This document shows positions 36,263 to 47,200 of a stretch of 64,000 bases of DNA, piece by piece. The position numbers and the translations under genes were made by a program. Source of the stretch: CAYMPH01 sp964529415 (GTDB lineage: Bacteria; Spirochaetota; UBA4802; UBA5550). The DNA is taken from NCBI GenBank assembly GCA_964529415.1, contig CAZGWD010000001.1, forward strand, positions 266,588 to 330,587. The letters run 5' to 3'. Position 1 is the stretch's first letter. Each line of letters starts with the position of its first letter. The notes below the pieces were generated by a model. It had not been told where the DNA came from, made no database searches, and was given only the letters and a program-made list of their open reading frames with translations.

Positions 36263-36427
36263 ATTTTTTTATACCTGCATAAGTAATTACTTTTTTAAGA
36301 AATATCAACTGGATTAACTATATTTATAAAATAGTTTAGACTGGATAATAGTGGCATTTTGTATTTTATTATGGTGTTATTAAAAAGTCTATTAAAAAAT
36401 AAAAATGATTGCGGCTTAAAAAAGATT

Positions 36428-38008
36428 TCAGGAGAGCATTTTTAATATAGAAAATTTAATTCTGCTTGCTGTCATGATTCCGCTGACAAGACCGCCTGCC
36501 AGTCCCATGGCAGTTGTGTCAATACCAGTCATGAATAATCCTTTAGCTGGAGTAATCACTCTAAGATGAGGATTGCGGAAACGCTCAGGTGTAGCTTCAA
36601 GTCCGTAAATTGCGCCATTATTTGATCGTACGAAATGGCTGTTTGAAAGCGGTGTTGATAAATCTGAAAATGCTTCCATTTTCATGATATCAGGCATAAT
36701 AGTTTTAAGATATTCCGAGAATTTTTTTGTAAGCATTTTTTTTAATTCATTATAATCTTCAGGGCGTTTTCCGAATTTTGTATTTTTCCATTTGGAGAAT
36801 TTTTCCCATTCAACAAATGCAATTGCCTCCATGGTATGTGATGATGTATTATTATCCGAATCCTTTAATGAAGGGAAGGAAATATAAACAATAGGAGGTG
36901 TAGGATTATTTTCAAAATCCCAGTATTTTTCTTTTAAATCCCATGAGGAGTAATACCACCTGTTTTTTGCTTCTGCGCCGAATTTTTTTATATCACCCTT
37001 AAAGCCTACATTGAGGCAGATATAAGACGGGGAATTTTTTAATTTATTTATAGAATCACTCCATTTTTTAAGTTTAAAATTATGATCACAAAGTTTTGTA
37101 GTTGCCTTGGCTCCAATACCGCTGATTATTTTATTGCAGAGAATCCTGTCGCCGTTAACAAGTTCTACTCCTACAGCCTTGTTTTTATTAAATAATATTT
37201 TTTTTACATCTGCCTTGCATATGATTTCACCACCAGCCTTTATAATGGTCAGCAGCAGGCCTTCTGTTATGCTCTTGGAGCCGCCAGCAGGGAAGAATGA
37301 GCCATCCTTATAATGATCCAGCACAAGCGAGTGAATTCCAAACGATGATTCATTAGGAAGATTGCCATAGTAACCCAATTGTGATGATAAAATAGTTTTA
37401 AGTTCATCGGTAAAATTATATTTTCTTAGAATCTGATCTGTAGTAATATTCCACCAGTCTTTATGAAAAATTTTCAGAATAAAATTTAACACGGCTGCTG
37501 TTTTCGCGCTGAATCTTTTCATAAAGTACATTGGAAGTGATTGAGATGCAGCTTGTATAAGTACGAATTTATATTTTAATAATTTTTCTTTTTCATCAGG
37601 AAAAAGTTTAATCAATTCATTATAATATTTATCAAGTCCTGCGTGCACATTTATTTTTCTATTTGGAAAATTAATCTCTTCGTATATATCGCCAAGGCTT
37701 TTCCAGACTACTTTTTTCGAGGATAATGATTCATACATTTTTCTAACCAGAGCATTTTCCTGGACTGTTCCCACGCCATGTATTCCGGATTCCCAATTAT
37801 ACCCTTTTCTTGTAAACATATGAGTCAGGCCGCCAGGTATATAATGCTGTTCAAGCAGAAGTACCCTATACCCTTTTTTTGATAATGCTGCACCTGCGCT
37901 CATTGATCCAATTCCGGAGCCGATAATGAGTACATCCGGTTCAGTCAGAGTTATTTCAGGATAAGTATGATATAAAATATTGTTTTTAATGAATGGCATA
38001 ACAGACAT
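36428..38008 (-). CDS. FAD-dependent oxidoreductase, RetSat/CrtI type
   Basis: A 526-residue flavoprotein of the phytoene desaturase/retinol saturase group. The dinucleotide-binding motif is at the N-terminus (PDVLIIGSGIGSMSAGAALS, then YRVLLLEQHYIPGGLTHMF). Near the C-terminus the FAD-binding consensus appears as KGLFMTGIDTTAMGLAGGLVSG. Typical reactions are desaturation or saturation of polyene or isoprenoid chains; the substrate here is unknown. No other carotenoid genes are nearby. It is monocistronic and divergent from the dehydratase activase gene 613 bases away. Confidence 0.82.
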   Translation of the reverse strand: MSVMPFIKNNILYHTYPEITLTEPDVLIIGSGIGSMSAGAALSKKGYRVLLLEQHYIPGGLTHMFTRKGYNWESGIHGVGTVQENALVRKMYESLSSKKVVWKSLGDIYEEINFPNRKINVHAGLDKYYNELIKLFPDEKEKLLKYKFVLIQAASQSLPMYFMKRFSAKTAAVLNFILKIFHKDWWNITTDQILRKYNFTDELKTILSSQLGYYGNLPNESSFGIHSLVLDHYKDGSFFPAGGSKSITEGLLLTIIKAGGEIICKADVKKILFNKNKAVGVELVNGDRILCNKIISGIGAKATTKLCDHNFKLKKWSDSINKLKNSPSYICLNVGFKGDIKKFGAEAKNRWYYSSWDLKEKYWDFENNPTPPIVYISFPSLKDSDNNTSSHTMEAIAFVEWEKFSKWKNTKFGKRPEDYNELKKMLTKKFSEYLKTIMPDIMKMEAFSDLSTPLSNSHFVRSNNGAIYGLEATPERFRNPHLRVITPAKGLFMTGIDTTAMGLAGGLVSGIMTASRIKFSILKMLS

Positions 38009-38621
38009 GTTGATCCTCGCGGGTTATAAATTAATAAATTCTAATAAAATTAAAATTAAATAATTTTGTTAGAAATATCAAATTTTTATATGAATATTTG
38101 AGTATTTTTTATGTAAAATGTTTCTTTTTAACAATTTTTTATATTAATTTTGCTATTTTTATGGAAAGAATATCAAATATTTATTTTTTATAATCCATCC
38201 CATAGAGGATTATGCTATAGAAATTTTTTAAAATAATAAAATTTTTAAAAAAACTATTGACCATCTACTGTAAATTAGTATATTCTAATATAAGTTACTA
38301 TTTCATTTCGTTTAGACTTGATTTTAATAAATCCCCCCTGAGATTTAAATTTATTTTAAGTGTGGATAAAATATAACCCTGCACAGAAGTGCTTGATTAT
38401 AAAAGAAGTATGGATATGAGAAAAATTTGTTCGAATTGATTGCAATAAATACAGTAAAAAATAATGGACAAACACCTGAATAATTAATCTGTTGACGTTA
38501 AAATGTTCATACAGGAAAACCGGATTTATAATCATTAATATGGTTTTTAAAGTATACGGCATCAAAGTTAGTTGGCAGTTTATATTGATGTACATAAAAT
38601 CTTTTAGTTCAGAGGTAAAAT
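38009..38621. other. 613-base divergent intergenic region
   Basis: No convincing gene on either strand; a short minus-strand frame at 38356-38595 lacks any sign of being real. The region is very AT-rich, with a candidate promoter for the activase at 38257-38286 and a leader of about 330 bases before its start. I saw no recognisable riboswitch, tRNA or terminator in the leader. Confidence 0.5.
38257..38286 (+). promoter_or_regulatory. candidate promoter of the dehydratase activase gene
   Basis: TTGACC at 38257-38262, an 18-base spacer, then TATTCT at 38281-38286. The distance to the ATG at 38622 would leave a long leader of about 330 bases. Confidence 0.35.
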
Positions 38622-41600
38622 ATGTTTAGTTTAGGCATAAATATGGGATCTTCAAGCGTTAAGGTAGTTCTTCTTGAGGATAAAAAAATAGTATGGTATA
38701 AAGTCTCAGAACACGACGGCAATTTTTTTGCTGCTCTGACGAATATTTTATCTGAAAACAAATTACCGGATAATTTAAAATCACTTGTTACTGGAAACGA
38801 AGGAAGATATCTCCTGAATATAAATAATGTTGTTGAATCTGTTTGTATTGAGGAAGCTTTAACCGGAGTTGGCGGCCATAAAGTTGACGCTGTTGTTTCA
38901 ATGGGCGGGGAAAATCTTGTTGTTTATTCAATATCTCCGGAAGGTAAAATTATTACTAACTTTTCCGGAAACAAATGCGCTGCTGGTACTGGCGAGTTTT
39001 TCAAGCAGCAGCTGGGCCGGATGAATATGAAACTTACTGAAATCAATGACATTCCGTCAGATTCAGTTGTTAAGCCGATATCAACAAGATGCTCTGTTTT
39101 TATGAAAAGCGACTGTACTCATAAATTGAATAAAGGCGAAGCAACCAAAGGGGATATAGTTCTGTCTCTCAGTGAGGTTATGGCAACCAAGGTTGTGGAT
39201 TTTCTATTAAGAGCAAAATTAAAAACCGGTTCAGTTTTACTTGCTGGCGGTCTTACAAGAAATAAATATCTTGTGCAATTCGTAAAAGAAAAAATGCCGG
39301 AAATCGAATTTATAGTACCGGATGAAGCTTCTTACTTCGAAGCATATGGCGCTGCAATTTTAGCACAGGGAACAGGAAGCACATTCCCTGGAATTGACAA
39401 GCTTTTAAAAACAAATGCTCTTGGCTTTGGAAAATTGAAAAACCTTAAATCTGCAGAAGGCAAGGTTGAGTATCTTCCTTCGAAAAGAGGCCCGATCCGC
39501 GCAGACGCAGAATACATTCTCGGAGTTGATGGTGGATCTACCACAACCAAGGTCGCTCTTATTGATATGGAAACAGATGAAATTGTTGCTTCGCATTATG
39601 GAAGAACACACGGCGATCCGGTTAAATCTCTCAAAAACTGTTTAATCGAAGTAAAAAAACAGATCAACGAACAGATTGGCGATAAAAAATTAAAAATAAC
39701 TCTTGCATCAACAACAGGTTCATCCAGGGAAATTTTAGGAGTATTTCTTGAAACTCCTGCTGTATATAATGAAATCATAGCACACGCTGTTGGAACAACC
39801 TACTTCCGTCCTGAGATTGATACCATTTTCGAAATTGGCGGCCAGGATGCGAAATATGTTTATCTGAAAAATAAAGTTCCGATTGATTATGCCATGAACG
39901 AAGCCTGCTCAGCAGGAACAGGTTCATTTCTTGAAGAATCCGCATCAGGCGATCTGAATATAAAAAATGTCTGGGAGATCGGCGACATCGCTCTTGAGGC
40001 TTTATCCCCGCTAAAATTCGGCGAGACATGTTCAGCATTTATAAATTCCGATATCAGAAAAGCAATACAGTATGGTGCTACACGCGGTGACATTACTGCA
40101 GGTATTATTACTTCAATTGTTTCAAACTATCTGAACAGGGTTGTGGGTAACAGGACTATTGGAAAGCATATTGTTCTGCAGGGCGGAGTTGCAAAAAACA
40201 AAGCAGTTCCTCTTGCGTTTGCAATGCTGCTTGATAAAAATATTCTAATACCGCCGGATCCGGAACTTCTCGGATGTTTTGGAGTGGGAATACTTGCCAA
40301 GCAGAAAATGCAGGACGGTTTCATTGATAAAGGTGAATTTGATATAGATAAAATTCTTGAATCGGAAATTATTCATGACAGAGAATTTACCTGTAAGGCC
40401 TGCGACAATTTCTGCCCTATAAAAGTTCTCAGCGTAAATGGTCATAAGTATATGTTCGGCGGAAGATGCAATAAATATGCCAACACAAGAAAGAAAAAAA
40501 TTATAGATGAATCAAAAGTATTTAATTATATAGAAAAAAGAAATGATCTCATGTTCAAGGAACTGGCACCTGAACCAGGATCACTTGTTAAAAAACGTGA
40601 TTACGTTATCGGCGTGCCTATGGCATTCTCAATTTATACTTTATGGCCGTTTTATTCCTGGTTCTTTCATACTCTTGGAATTGAAATCAGATTATCAAAG
40701 GAAATTCTGCACGAAGGAATAGCTAAAACTGAAAGTGCGTACTGCTTCCCTGCTGAAATAGCACACGGTGCTGTTCAATCCTGTATTCATGAGGGTGTTG
40801 ATTATATTTTTGTTCCACACTTCAGAGATATGCCGAGCTATGAGGACGACGTGCACGCGAACTTCTGTCCGATTACACAGAGTCTTCCGTATTATATAAA
40901 AAAGGCTTTCACTGATTTCCCTGAAGACAGATTTTTATCGCCTATAATAAGTTTTAAATATGGTCTTGATAAAGCTCTTGAGGGAATACTTGAAATAGGA
41001 AAAGTTTTGAAAATATCAGACAGCGAAATCAGGAAAGCTTTTGATGTAGGAAATGCGAAGCAGCAGGAATTCTTCAAAAAATATAAAGAGATAGGCAAGG
41101 AAGCGCTTGAAAAAGCAAGATCACTTGATCATCCTGTAATTGCACTTCTCGGTAGACCGTACAATGCTTTCACGCGTGATGCAAATATGGGTATTCCTTT
41201 AAAATTTACAAGCCGCGGATATTCGATTATTCCTTTTGATATGCTTCCAATTGAGAATTCAGAAATTTTCGACAATATGTACTGGTATTACGGCCAGCAG
41301 GATATGAGAGCTGCGGCATTTATCAAAAATGAAAAAAATATGTTTATAACTTTTATTTCAAATTTCTCATGCGCACCGGATTCATTCATGCTTCACTATG
41401 TTAAATGGATGATGGGAATGAAACCGTTCCTGATTCTTGAGCTTGATTCCCATTCTGCTGATGCGGGAATTGATACAAGGGTTGAAGCTTTTCTCGATAT
41501 TATCGAAGGCTATAAATCAAAATATGTAGCAGGCGAGGAAGACCGGTATGATAATGGACTCCGTTTTGTTAACAATGGGAAAGACCGTCTGCATGTTTAT

Positions 41601-42935
41601 GACGATATCAACAAGAAGAAAATTGAAATATTCGGAAATAAAAAAGTCAAGATGCTGCTTTCTAATATGGGCAGGCTTTCTACTGAGCTTTTTGCTGCAA
41701 GTCTCCGCGGAATTGAGGTTAATGCTGAAGCAATGCCTCTGCCTGATACTTACACACTCCAGCTTGCAAGAAGCAACATGTCAGGAAAGGAATGTCTTCC
41801 TTCCCAGCTTGTTATTGGATCAGCACTTCAGTATTTAATGTCTGATAAATACAGGAAAGATGAAACATATCTGCTATTTGTGCCTACAACAACAGGCCCT
41901 TGCAGAACAGGCCAGTATTACATTTTCTATGAGAATCTTTTTAAAGATATGCGTATGGAAAATGTAGTGGTTGTAACACTTGGTTCTGAAAATTCATATA
42001 ATGAGCTTGGTCCTACATTCTCACAGAAAGCCTGGTGGGCAATGTCAATTGCTGACGCCATGAAAGATGTAGAAACATCTCTCAGAAGCTGTGCGGTTGA
42101 TCCTACGACAGCTATAGCCAAGTACGACGAACTCTGGCAGCAGCTAATTGAAATTGCTGAAAAAGATATTTTTAAAGTATTGCCTACATTAAGAAAAATA
42201 GCAAATGAGATCGCAAGAATTCCTCTTAAACATAAAATGGAAGATCAGCCTAAGATTCTTATTGTTGGAGAAATTTATGTCAGAAGAGATGACTTTGCTG
42301 TTGATGAGCTGATAAAGCTTCTCAGTAAAAAAGGTATTATAGGTAAAGTTTCAGGTGTCGGGGAGTGGATTTACTATTGTGACCATACAAGAAAACATGA
42401 GCTGAAGAAAAATTTAAAATTACTTCCAGTTTATAAACGTGCATTTTCAAAAGAATTCAAGTCGCTAATAGAATGGAAGATTGAAGAAATCTGGAAGCAT
42501 AATGTAGATAAACAGGTTCAGAAGGCTTTATCTCCAACTAATCTTATACCTCATACGCCGCATAACATGGAAGAAATTATGGGGAATGCAAATAAAAATT
42601 TTGTTACAGCAGAGCTTGAATCTGAAATTTCAATATCCAGCGGTGTTTCTTATACTGCTATGATGCATGATTTTTCAGGCATAATAAATATTTCACCATT
42701 TGCCTGTTTAATCGGCCGTGTTATAGAGGGACTGGTCAGTCCATGGGCGCGTGAAAAAAATTATCCAATGATGTCTATAGAAATAGACGGGGAAACTCTC
42801 CCGCCTGTTATTATTAACAAGCTGGAAATTTTCATGCTGAATGTATTGAGATACCACGGAAAGCTTGATGCGAAAGATCTTGTTGAGAGAATTGATATTA
42901 AGGATAATTCTCTAAGCAGAAGAATCAGCAGATAA
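38622..42935 (+). CDS. giant acyl-CoA dehydratase activase (two BadF/HgdC ATPase domains plus DUF2229/HgdB-like regions)
   Basis: A 1437-residue cytosolic protein. Two ASKHA ATPase domains of the BadF/HgdC kind lie at about residues 1-250 and 295-560, each with a phosphate loop (GINMGSSSVK and GVDGGSTTTK) and the cluster-binding cysteines (Cys119 in KCAAGTGEF with Cys157 in RCSVF; Cys429 in ACSAGTGSF with Cys470 in TCSAF). A Cys-rich segment CKACDNFCPI is at 591-600. Residues about 620-1437 resemble DUF2229 and the HgdB-like 2-hydroxyacyl-CoA dehydratase component. HgdC-type activases use ATP to push an electron into a dehydratase or reductase. The ribosome binding site AGAGGT precedes the ATG and a terminator follows. 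Its partner enzyme is not in the window. Confidence 0.9.
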   Translation: MFSLGINMGSSSVKVVLLEDKKIVWYKVSEHDGNFFAALTNILSENKLPDNLKSLVTGNEGRYLLNINNVVESVCIEEALTGVGGHKVDAVVSMGGENLVVYSISPEGKIITNFSGNKCAAGTGEFFKQQLGRMNMKLTEINDIPSDSVVKPISTRCSVFMKSDCTHKLNKGEATKGDIVLSLSEVMATKVVDFLLRAKLKTGSVLLAGGLTRNKYLVQFVKEKMPEIEFIVPDEASYFEAYGAAILAQGTGSTFPGIDKLLKTNALGFGKLKNLKSAEGKVEYLPSKRGPIRADAEYILGVDGGSTTTKVALIDMETDEIVASHYGRTHGDPVKSLKNCLIEVKKQINEQIGDKKLKITLASTTGSSREILGVFLETPAVYNEIIAHAVGTTYFRPEIDTIFEIGGQDAKYVYLKNKVPIDYAMNEACSAGTGSFLEESASGDLNIKNVWEIGDIALEALSPLKFGETCSAFINSDIRKAIQYGATRGDITAGIITSIVSNYLNRVVGNRTIGKHIVLQGGVAKNKAVPLAFAMLLDKNILIPPDPELLGCFGVGILAKQKMQDGFIDKGEFDIDKILESEIIHDREFTCKACDNFCPIKVLSVNGHKYMFGGRCNKYANTRKKKIIDESKVFNYIEKRNDLMFKELAPEPGSLVKKRDYVIGVPMAFSIYTLWPFYSWFFHTLGIEIRLSKEILHEGIAKTESAYCFPAEIAHGAVQSCIHEGVDYIFVPHFRDMPSYEDDVHANFCPITQSLPYYIKKAFTDFPEDRFLSPIISFKYGLDKALEGILEIGKVLKISDSEIRKAFDVGNAKQQEFFKKYKEIGKEALEKARSLDHPVIALLGRPYNAFTRDANMGIPLKFTSRGYSIIPFDMLPIENSEIFDNMYWYYGQQDMRAAAFIKNEKNMFITFISNFSCAPDSFMLHYVKWMMGMKPFLILELDSHSADAGIDTRVEAFLDIIEGYKSKYVAGEEDRYDNGLRFVNNGKDRLHVYDDINKKKIEIFGNKKVKMLLSNMGRLSTELFAASLRGIEVNAEAMPLPDTYTLQLARSNMSGKECLPSQLVIGSALQYLMSDKYRKDETYLLFVPTTTGPCRTGQYYIFYENLFKDMRMENVVVVTLGSENSYNELGPTFSQKAWWAMSIADAMKDVETSLRSCAVDPTTAIAKYDELWQQLIEIAEKDIFKVLPTLRKIANEIARIPLKHKMEDQPKILIVGEIYVRRDDFAVDELIKLLSKKGIIGKVSGVGEWIYYCDHTRKHELKKNLKLLPVYKRAFSKEFKSLIEWKIEEIWKHNVDKQVQKALSPTNLIPHTPHNMEEIMGNANKNFVTAELESEISISSGVSYTAMMHDFSGIINISPFACLIGRVIEGLVSPWAREKNYPMMSIEIDGETLPPVIINKLEIFMLNVLRYHGKLDAKDLVERIDIKDNSLSRRISR

Positions 42936-42955
42936 GTAAAACTGATAGTTAAATA

Positions 42956-42989
42956 AAAAGCCGGTTGAGATTTCAATCGGCTTTTTTTA
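42956..42989 (+). terminator. rho-independent terminator of the activase gene
   Basis: AAAAGCCGGTTGA pairs with TCAATCGGCTTTT (one G-U pair), followed by TTT. It lies about 20 bases after the activase stop. Confidence 0.87.
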
Positions 42990-42991
42990 TA

Positions 42992-43147
42992 TGTCATCCT
43001 CGCGAATGCGGGGATCCAGATTACAGTATTGATTGCCTATAAAGCAAAACGTCATCGTGCTGTGATAAATAATTACATTTATCTATCCAAAAAAACTATA
43101 TTTGGATTCACCCGTGGGTGCAGGCCATCGCCTGCGCGGGAATGACA
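42992..43147. repeat. MITE-like intergenic repeat with imperfect terminal inverted repeats
   Basis: The left end TGTCATCCTCGCGAATGCGG and the right end (read on the minus strand) TGTCATTCCCGCGCAGGCGA are inverted, imperfect copies. They enclose about 110 bases of AT-rich sequence. The end motif resembles the widespread GTCATTCCCGCG-type dispersed repeat of many genomes. It sits between a terminator and the end of the convergent FecR gene. Further copies elsewhere in the genome would be needed to prove mobility. Confidence 0.6.
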
Positions 43148-43154
43148 GATTTTA

Positions 43155-44189
43155 TCAATACTTCTCAATTACTGGTTTAACTTTATCTGATTTTAGTTTA
43201 TCTTTAATATCCTGTCTGCCTTTATTGAACTTGTCTGAAATTTCCTGTGTGGCTTTCTGATGAGCTTCCTTAACACTCTGTATGGCTTCGTAATTCATTC
43301 TCTGAACTTCCTGAACTTTATTCAGATCACTTTTTATTCTTTCAAATTCAGTGTATATATTATCTTTTCTTGATTTGTAATCATTTACTATATCATCAAT
43401 AGTTAATGCAGCTGCCTGGTTCTGCATCATATCATCCTGAACCTGTTCTTCTACATTTGAAATTTTATCCCCTGCTTCATTTAACTGATTTTTCTTTTTA
43501 TTAGTTTTAATCTGTCCGTCAAGTTTTTGAGTTTCTTTACCGGCATTTTCGTTTCTTACTTTTAATTTAGAGCTGTAATCGTCATATTTTTTAACAGCAT
43601 CTTTCGGATTATCCTCAAAATTTTTATTTCTCGACTTTCTCCATGCTTCTGAATTTTCATTGGATGCCTTGGATGGAGGATCACCAAGATTTGTTTCAGA
43701 CATGTCGCCTGATTCAAGTTTTTTATCTCCATAAGGATTGTTCAGATCAAGCTTTCCTTCATCAAGATCCACCCTCGTTTCTCCTGATTTGCTGACAGAA
43801 ACTTTAAACTCAGTGCCGCGAACAGATGCTACAGCAGTTGGAGTATAAACTTTCTTTTTATTGTCTTTACCCATTTTTTTGAAAGTAGCGAATAAATTGC
43901 CTGATGATATGGATACATTTTCAGACTCTTTTATTCCGGCATTGCCGACTGTAATAGAGCTTTTTTCTTTTACTGCAATTTTGCTTCCATCTTTATATGT
44001 GATGTCAGCATTTGATCCTGTTCCCGTTTTCACAATGTCGCCGGATTTCAGATCCATGCCTGATGAAATCTGAATCAGTTTACCGCTTCTTGTCAGGGAA
44101 ACATCACCGATAAAAAATGATAATTGTGCTGCATTAAGGTAACATGCGCTTAACAATATAAAAGCTGTAATCGAAAATATTTTTTTCAT
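43155..44189 (-). CDS. exported FecR-domain protein
   Basis: A 344-residue protein with a signal peptide; there is a Cys in the LLSACYLNA region, so it might be a lipoprotein, but cleavage after LNA is as likely. FecR domain at about residues 20-150: FIGDVSLTRSG, GDIVKTGTGSNADITYKDGSKIAVKEKSSI and the signature YTPTAVASVRGTEFKV. The second half (170-344) is a long, charged, Gln/Lys-rich helix. It shares the TPTAVASVRGT signature with the lipoprotein at 20152. It is the last gene of a minus-strand run, 28 bases after the CHAT-domain lipoprotein gene. Confidence 0.8.
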   Translation of the reverse strand: MKKIFSITAFILLSACYLNAAQLSFFIGDVSLTRSGKLIQISSGMDLKSGDIVKTGTGSNADITYKDGSKIAVKEKSSITVGNAGIKESENVSISSGNLFATFKKMGKDNKKKVYTPTAVASVRGTEFKVSVSKSGETRVDLDEGKLDLNNPYGDKKLESGDMSETNLGDPPSKASNENSEAWRKSRNKNFEDNPKDAVKKYDDYSSKLKVRNENAGKETQKLDGQIKTNKKKNQLNEAGDKISNVEEQVQDDMMQNQAAALTIDDIVNDYKSRKDNIYTEFERIKSDLNKVQEVQRMNYEAIQSVKEAHQKATQEISDKFNKGRQDIKDKLKSDKVKPVIEKY

Positions 44190-44217
44190 ATAAAACTCCT
44201 GGAAATTTTAAATTTAT

Positions 44218-47200
44218 TTATAGTCCATTTAAATAAAGCCTTATTGCCGCCCAGTATGCAGGATGTCTGAATTCCTTTCTGGATTTCAAATATAATTTGG
44301 CTTTTTCAAAAGAAGCAATAACATTTTCTCCTTCAGACAATTTTTTATAAAAACTGTCTGCAAAAAGTGCTGAATTTATATCGCGGACTTTCGGGTCGCT
44401 GATTACAACTGAAGCAGCTCCTCCGGCAGATGCAAATATTGAAAAATTTGAATAACCTATATTTTTTAAGGAATCTGAAGATGAGTATATAAAGTCTGAA
44501 GATTTAGTTAAATTAAAAAAATTAATTCCGCTGATAGACATTGACATATCAACCGGATTATAAATAATTTTTGACATGATATGGCAAATGTTTCCATCAG
44601 ATGATACTTTGAATCTGCTTTCTGATATTGCGGTTTTTTCAAGATTACAAAATAATTCTGAACAATCGCCGCTGATTAAATTTATTTTTCCTCCAGGTTT
44701 TTTTACCGGATTTAATGCAGATAATAATGATGAAATATAATATATTTTGTGGGACTCGTCAAGAAAAACTTTAGAGCCCATAATCTCATATGGGACTTTT
44801 TCAAGATCATTATCTGTTATAAAATAAATAGTTTTCTTTTTCTTATAATGAGTTTCCAGCGGAGAAAAAATTTCATTTATGGCTTTAGATTCAGCATAGG
44901 TATTTTTAAATGAGGAAATTTTTTCTTCATATGAATCAAGAACAGGTTTTAATTTTTCATATCCATTGTCAATAATCAGAGCTGTTATAAAATTATTACC
45001 GATTACCCATGAGAAAATATTTTTACCGTTTTTTATATTGTATATTATTACGGAATCAGCTGATAATTTTTTCTGTATAGTCTCAATTGGAATTTCTTTA
45101 AATAGTCTTGTTATTAAAATCTGCGGATATTCATCAGACAATAGAAGAGCCTGTGAATCATTTTTTCCGGATAATATATCTGAAGGTATTTCAGGAACTT
45201 TTTTCAAATAAGCTCTTGCAGTTACGTGTTTTTTGAAATCTGAATACATTACTGCATCTGCGTAATTTTCTGTACGCATTTTATAGTTAATAAATGCGTC
45301 TATAACATCAAATAGAAGTTCCTTCATTTTAAATGCGGAGATATTTTCTGTATTTAATATAAAATAATTAATTGATTCGCTGAAAATCTTCTCAAGTAAT
45401 AATTTATCATTTTCAGATGGATTTTTTAATTTTGAAAAACGCAATAATTCAACTTTTGATTTAATTAATAGTGATGCGGTTTTTTCTTCTTCAGTTATAT
45501 CACTCTGGTTTAATAATTTCATTATTCTCTGCTGGGCGCTGCTTCCCTTATCAAGAGACGCTTCAAGCTCGGTAATTGTCAGTTGTAGCGATTTCCATTG
45601 TATATTTTCCCGGGACAGATTTTTTTCAGCCTGAATATATGCATCGTATAATTTATACGGTAAATTCTGTTTTTTTAATCTTGCAGCTTTTTCAAGATTC
45701 AGCCTTGCTTTTAAAATTGAGAAATCCGATTTTTCAGAATTTTTTATTGCTTTATCAATTATTTGATCATAATCTGATATGATTGATTTTGATTTGTCAG
45801 CAAATATTTTTTTATTATCAATAAGAGATATAAAAAGCCAGGAGTTTTTATACTTGTTGGGTTTCATTTCATCAGTTGATTTAATCCCGTCATTCAGCAG
45901 ATAGAAAATTATATTCTCATAGTATGATGGCCTGTTTTTGCCGCTTAATTTTAAAATAAGATCCTGATTTAAATCATTTAATCCGGCTAATTTCAGGTAT
46001 GATCTGTAAATTATTGTAATATTAATTCCTCTAATGCCGTTAGTTATTTTTACTGCGTCTTCAATTTTTTTTAATGATTCTTCATATTCATTATTTTTAA
46101 GAAGAACAACAGCATCGATTAATGCTTTTTCTTTGAAATCTGAAAAGTTGAGGCCTGATTTGGAAATTATCTCTTCAGCTCCGGCAATATCCCCATCAGT
46201 AAGTCTTAACAATGATTTTATAAGAATAGCCTTTTTTGCTTCTTCAGAATTATTGTTAATTTTTTCTTCTATTGATGCAACTTTATCAGCAAGATTTTTT
46301 GCCTGTTCAAAATTACCTGATCTGAAGGCAAAAACTGTATTTTTTAAAATCAGTACGCTGCTTTTTTCTCTCTCTTCCGAAGGGACAGGCTGGACTTTTT
46401 TTATATTAACCGGTCCTGATAATGCGAGTGATTTTTTTGTTTTGGTTAAATCAATAGAACCTGTTGTGTTAATATCAAAAAGCATATTTGCAGTATCTTC
46501 ATCTTTTTCGTATGATATAAACAAAATATTTTTTATTCCGGAATACAAAGCAGATTCAAATATGAGCATAAGATCATCAGCATTACTCAAATCTGTTTTT
46601 TTGGCTAAAAGTTTGTATGCAGCGCCTGTTTTTGCAAATAATATTGATGGCTTCAATGGATTGTCAGCAGTATCAAGCAGTATTGATGAATTTGCCAAAT
46701 CAATTTCCCAGTTGTCTACATATTCAGCGATGTATCCGGCAGAGGTGAAATTTTCCTTAATTAATTTTGATGTAGTAAAAATTTTCTTCAGTGAAGCGGT
46801 AATGGTAGTTAATAAATTTTTTACTCTCGCAAAGGAAGGAGTTATGAAATAAGTCATTTCAGCAGATATGTATTTTCTTACAGAAATAAAAGCAGGATCA
46901 GCAATAATGAATATTTTCTTATCTTCCAAACCAATAAAAGATGATATTTTATCTGAGATTTTTTTATCAGTAATTGATGATATGAATTTATATTGAACTT
47001 TTCCATTATTGATTTTCCAGGCAGAAAGGTTATGCCCGGTTAAATGAAATTTTATAACTGTTTCTTTATATTCATTTAGATCCGGTGAAGAAATTTGAAT
47101 GAAGTCTGAGAATAAAGGTTTTTTCTCAGAAATTGATTTAACAAGATTTTTTACAGATAAATTATTATCTTTTATCTTTTCGTTTAATGTAGTAATTTCT

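Noticed and set aside
38356..38595. Minus-strand frame of 79 codons upstream of the activase
   Set aside because: It has no ribosome binding site or conserved pattern and lies in AT-rich leader sequence.
46034..46852. Long plus-strand frame (272 codons) inside the giant CHAT gene
   Set aside because: It is antisense to the TPR/CHAT coding sequence; its composition and Ser/Phe bias are what reverse reading of such a gene produces.
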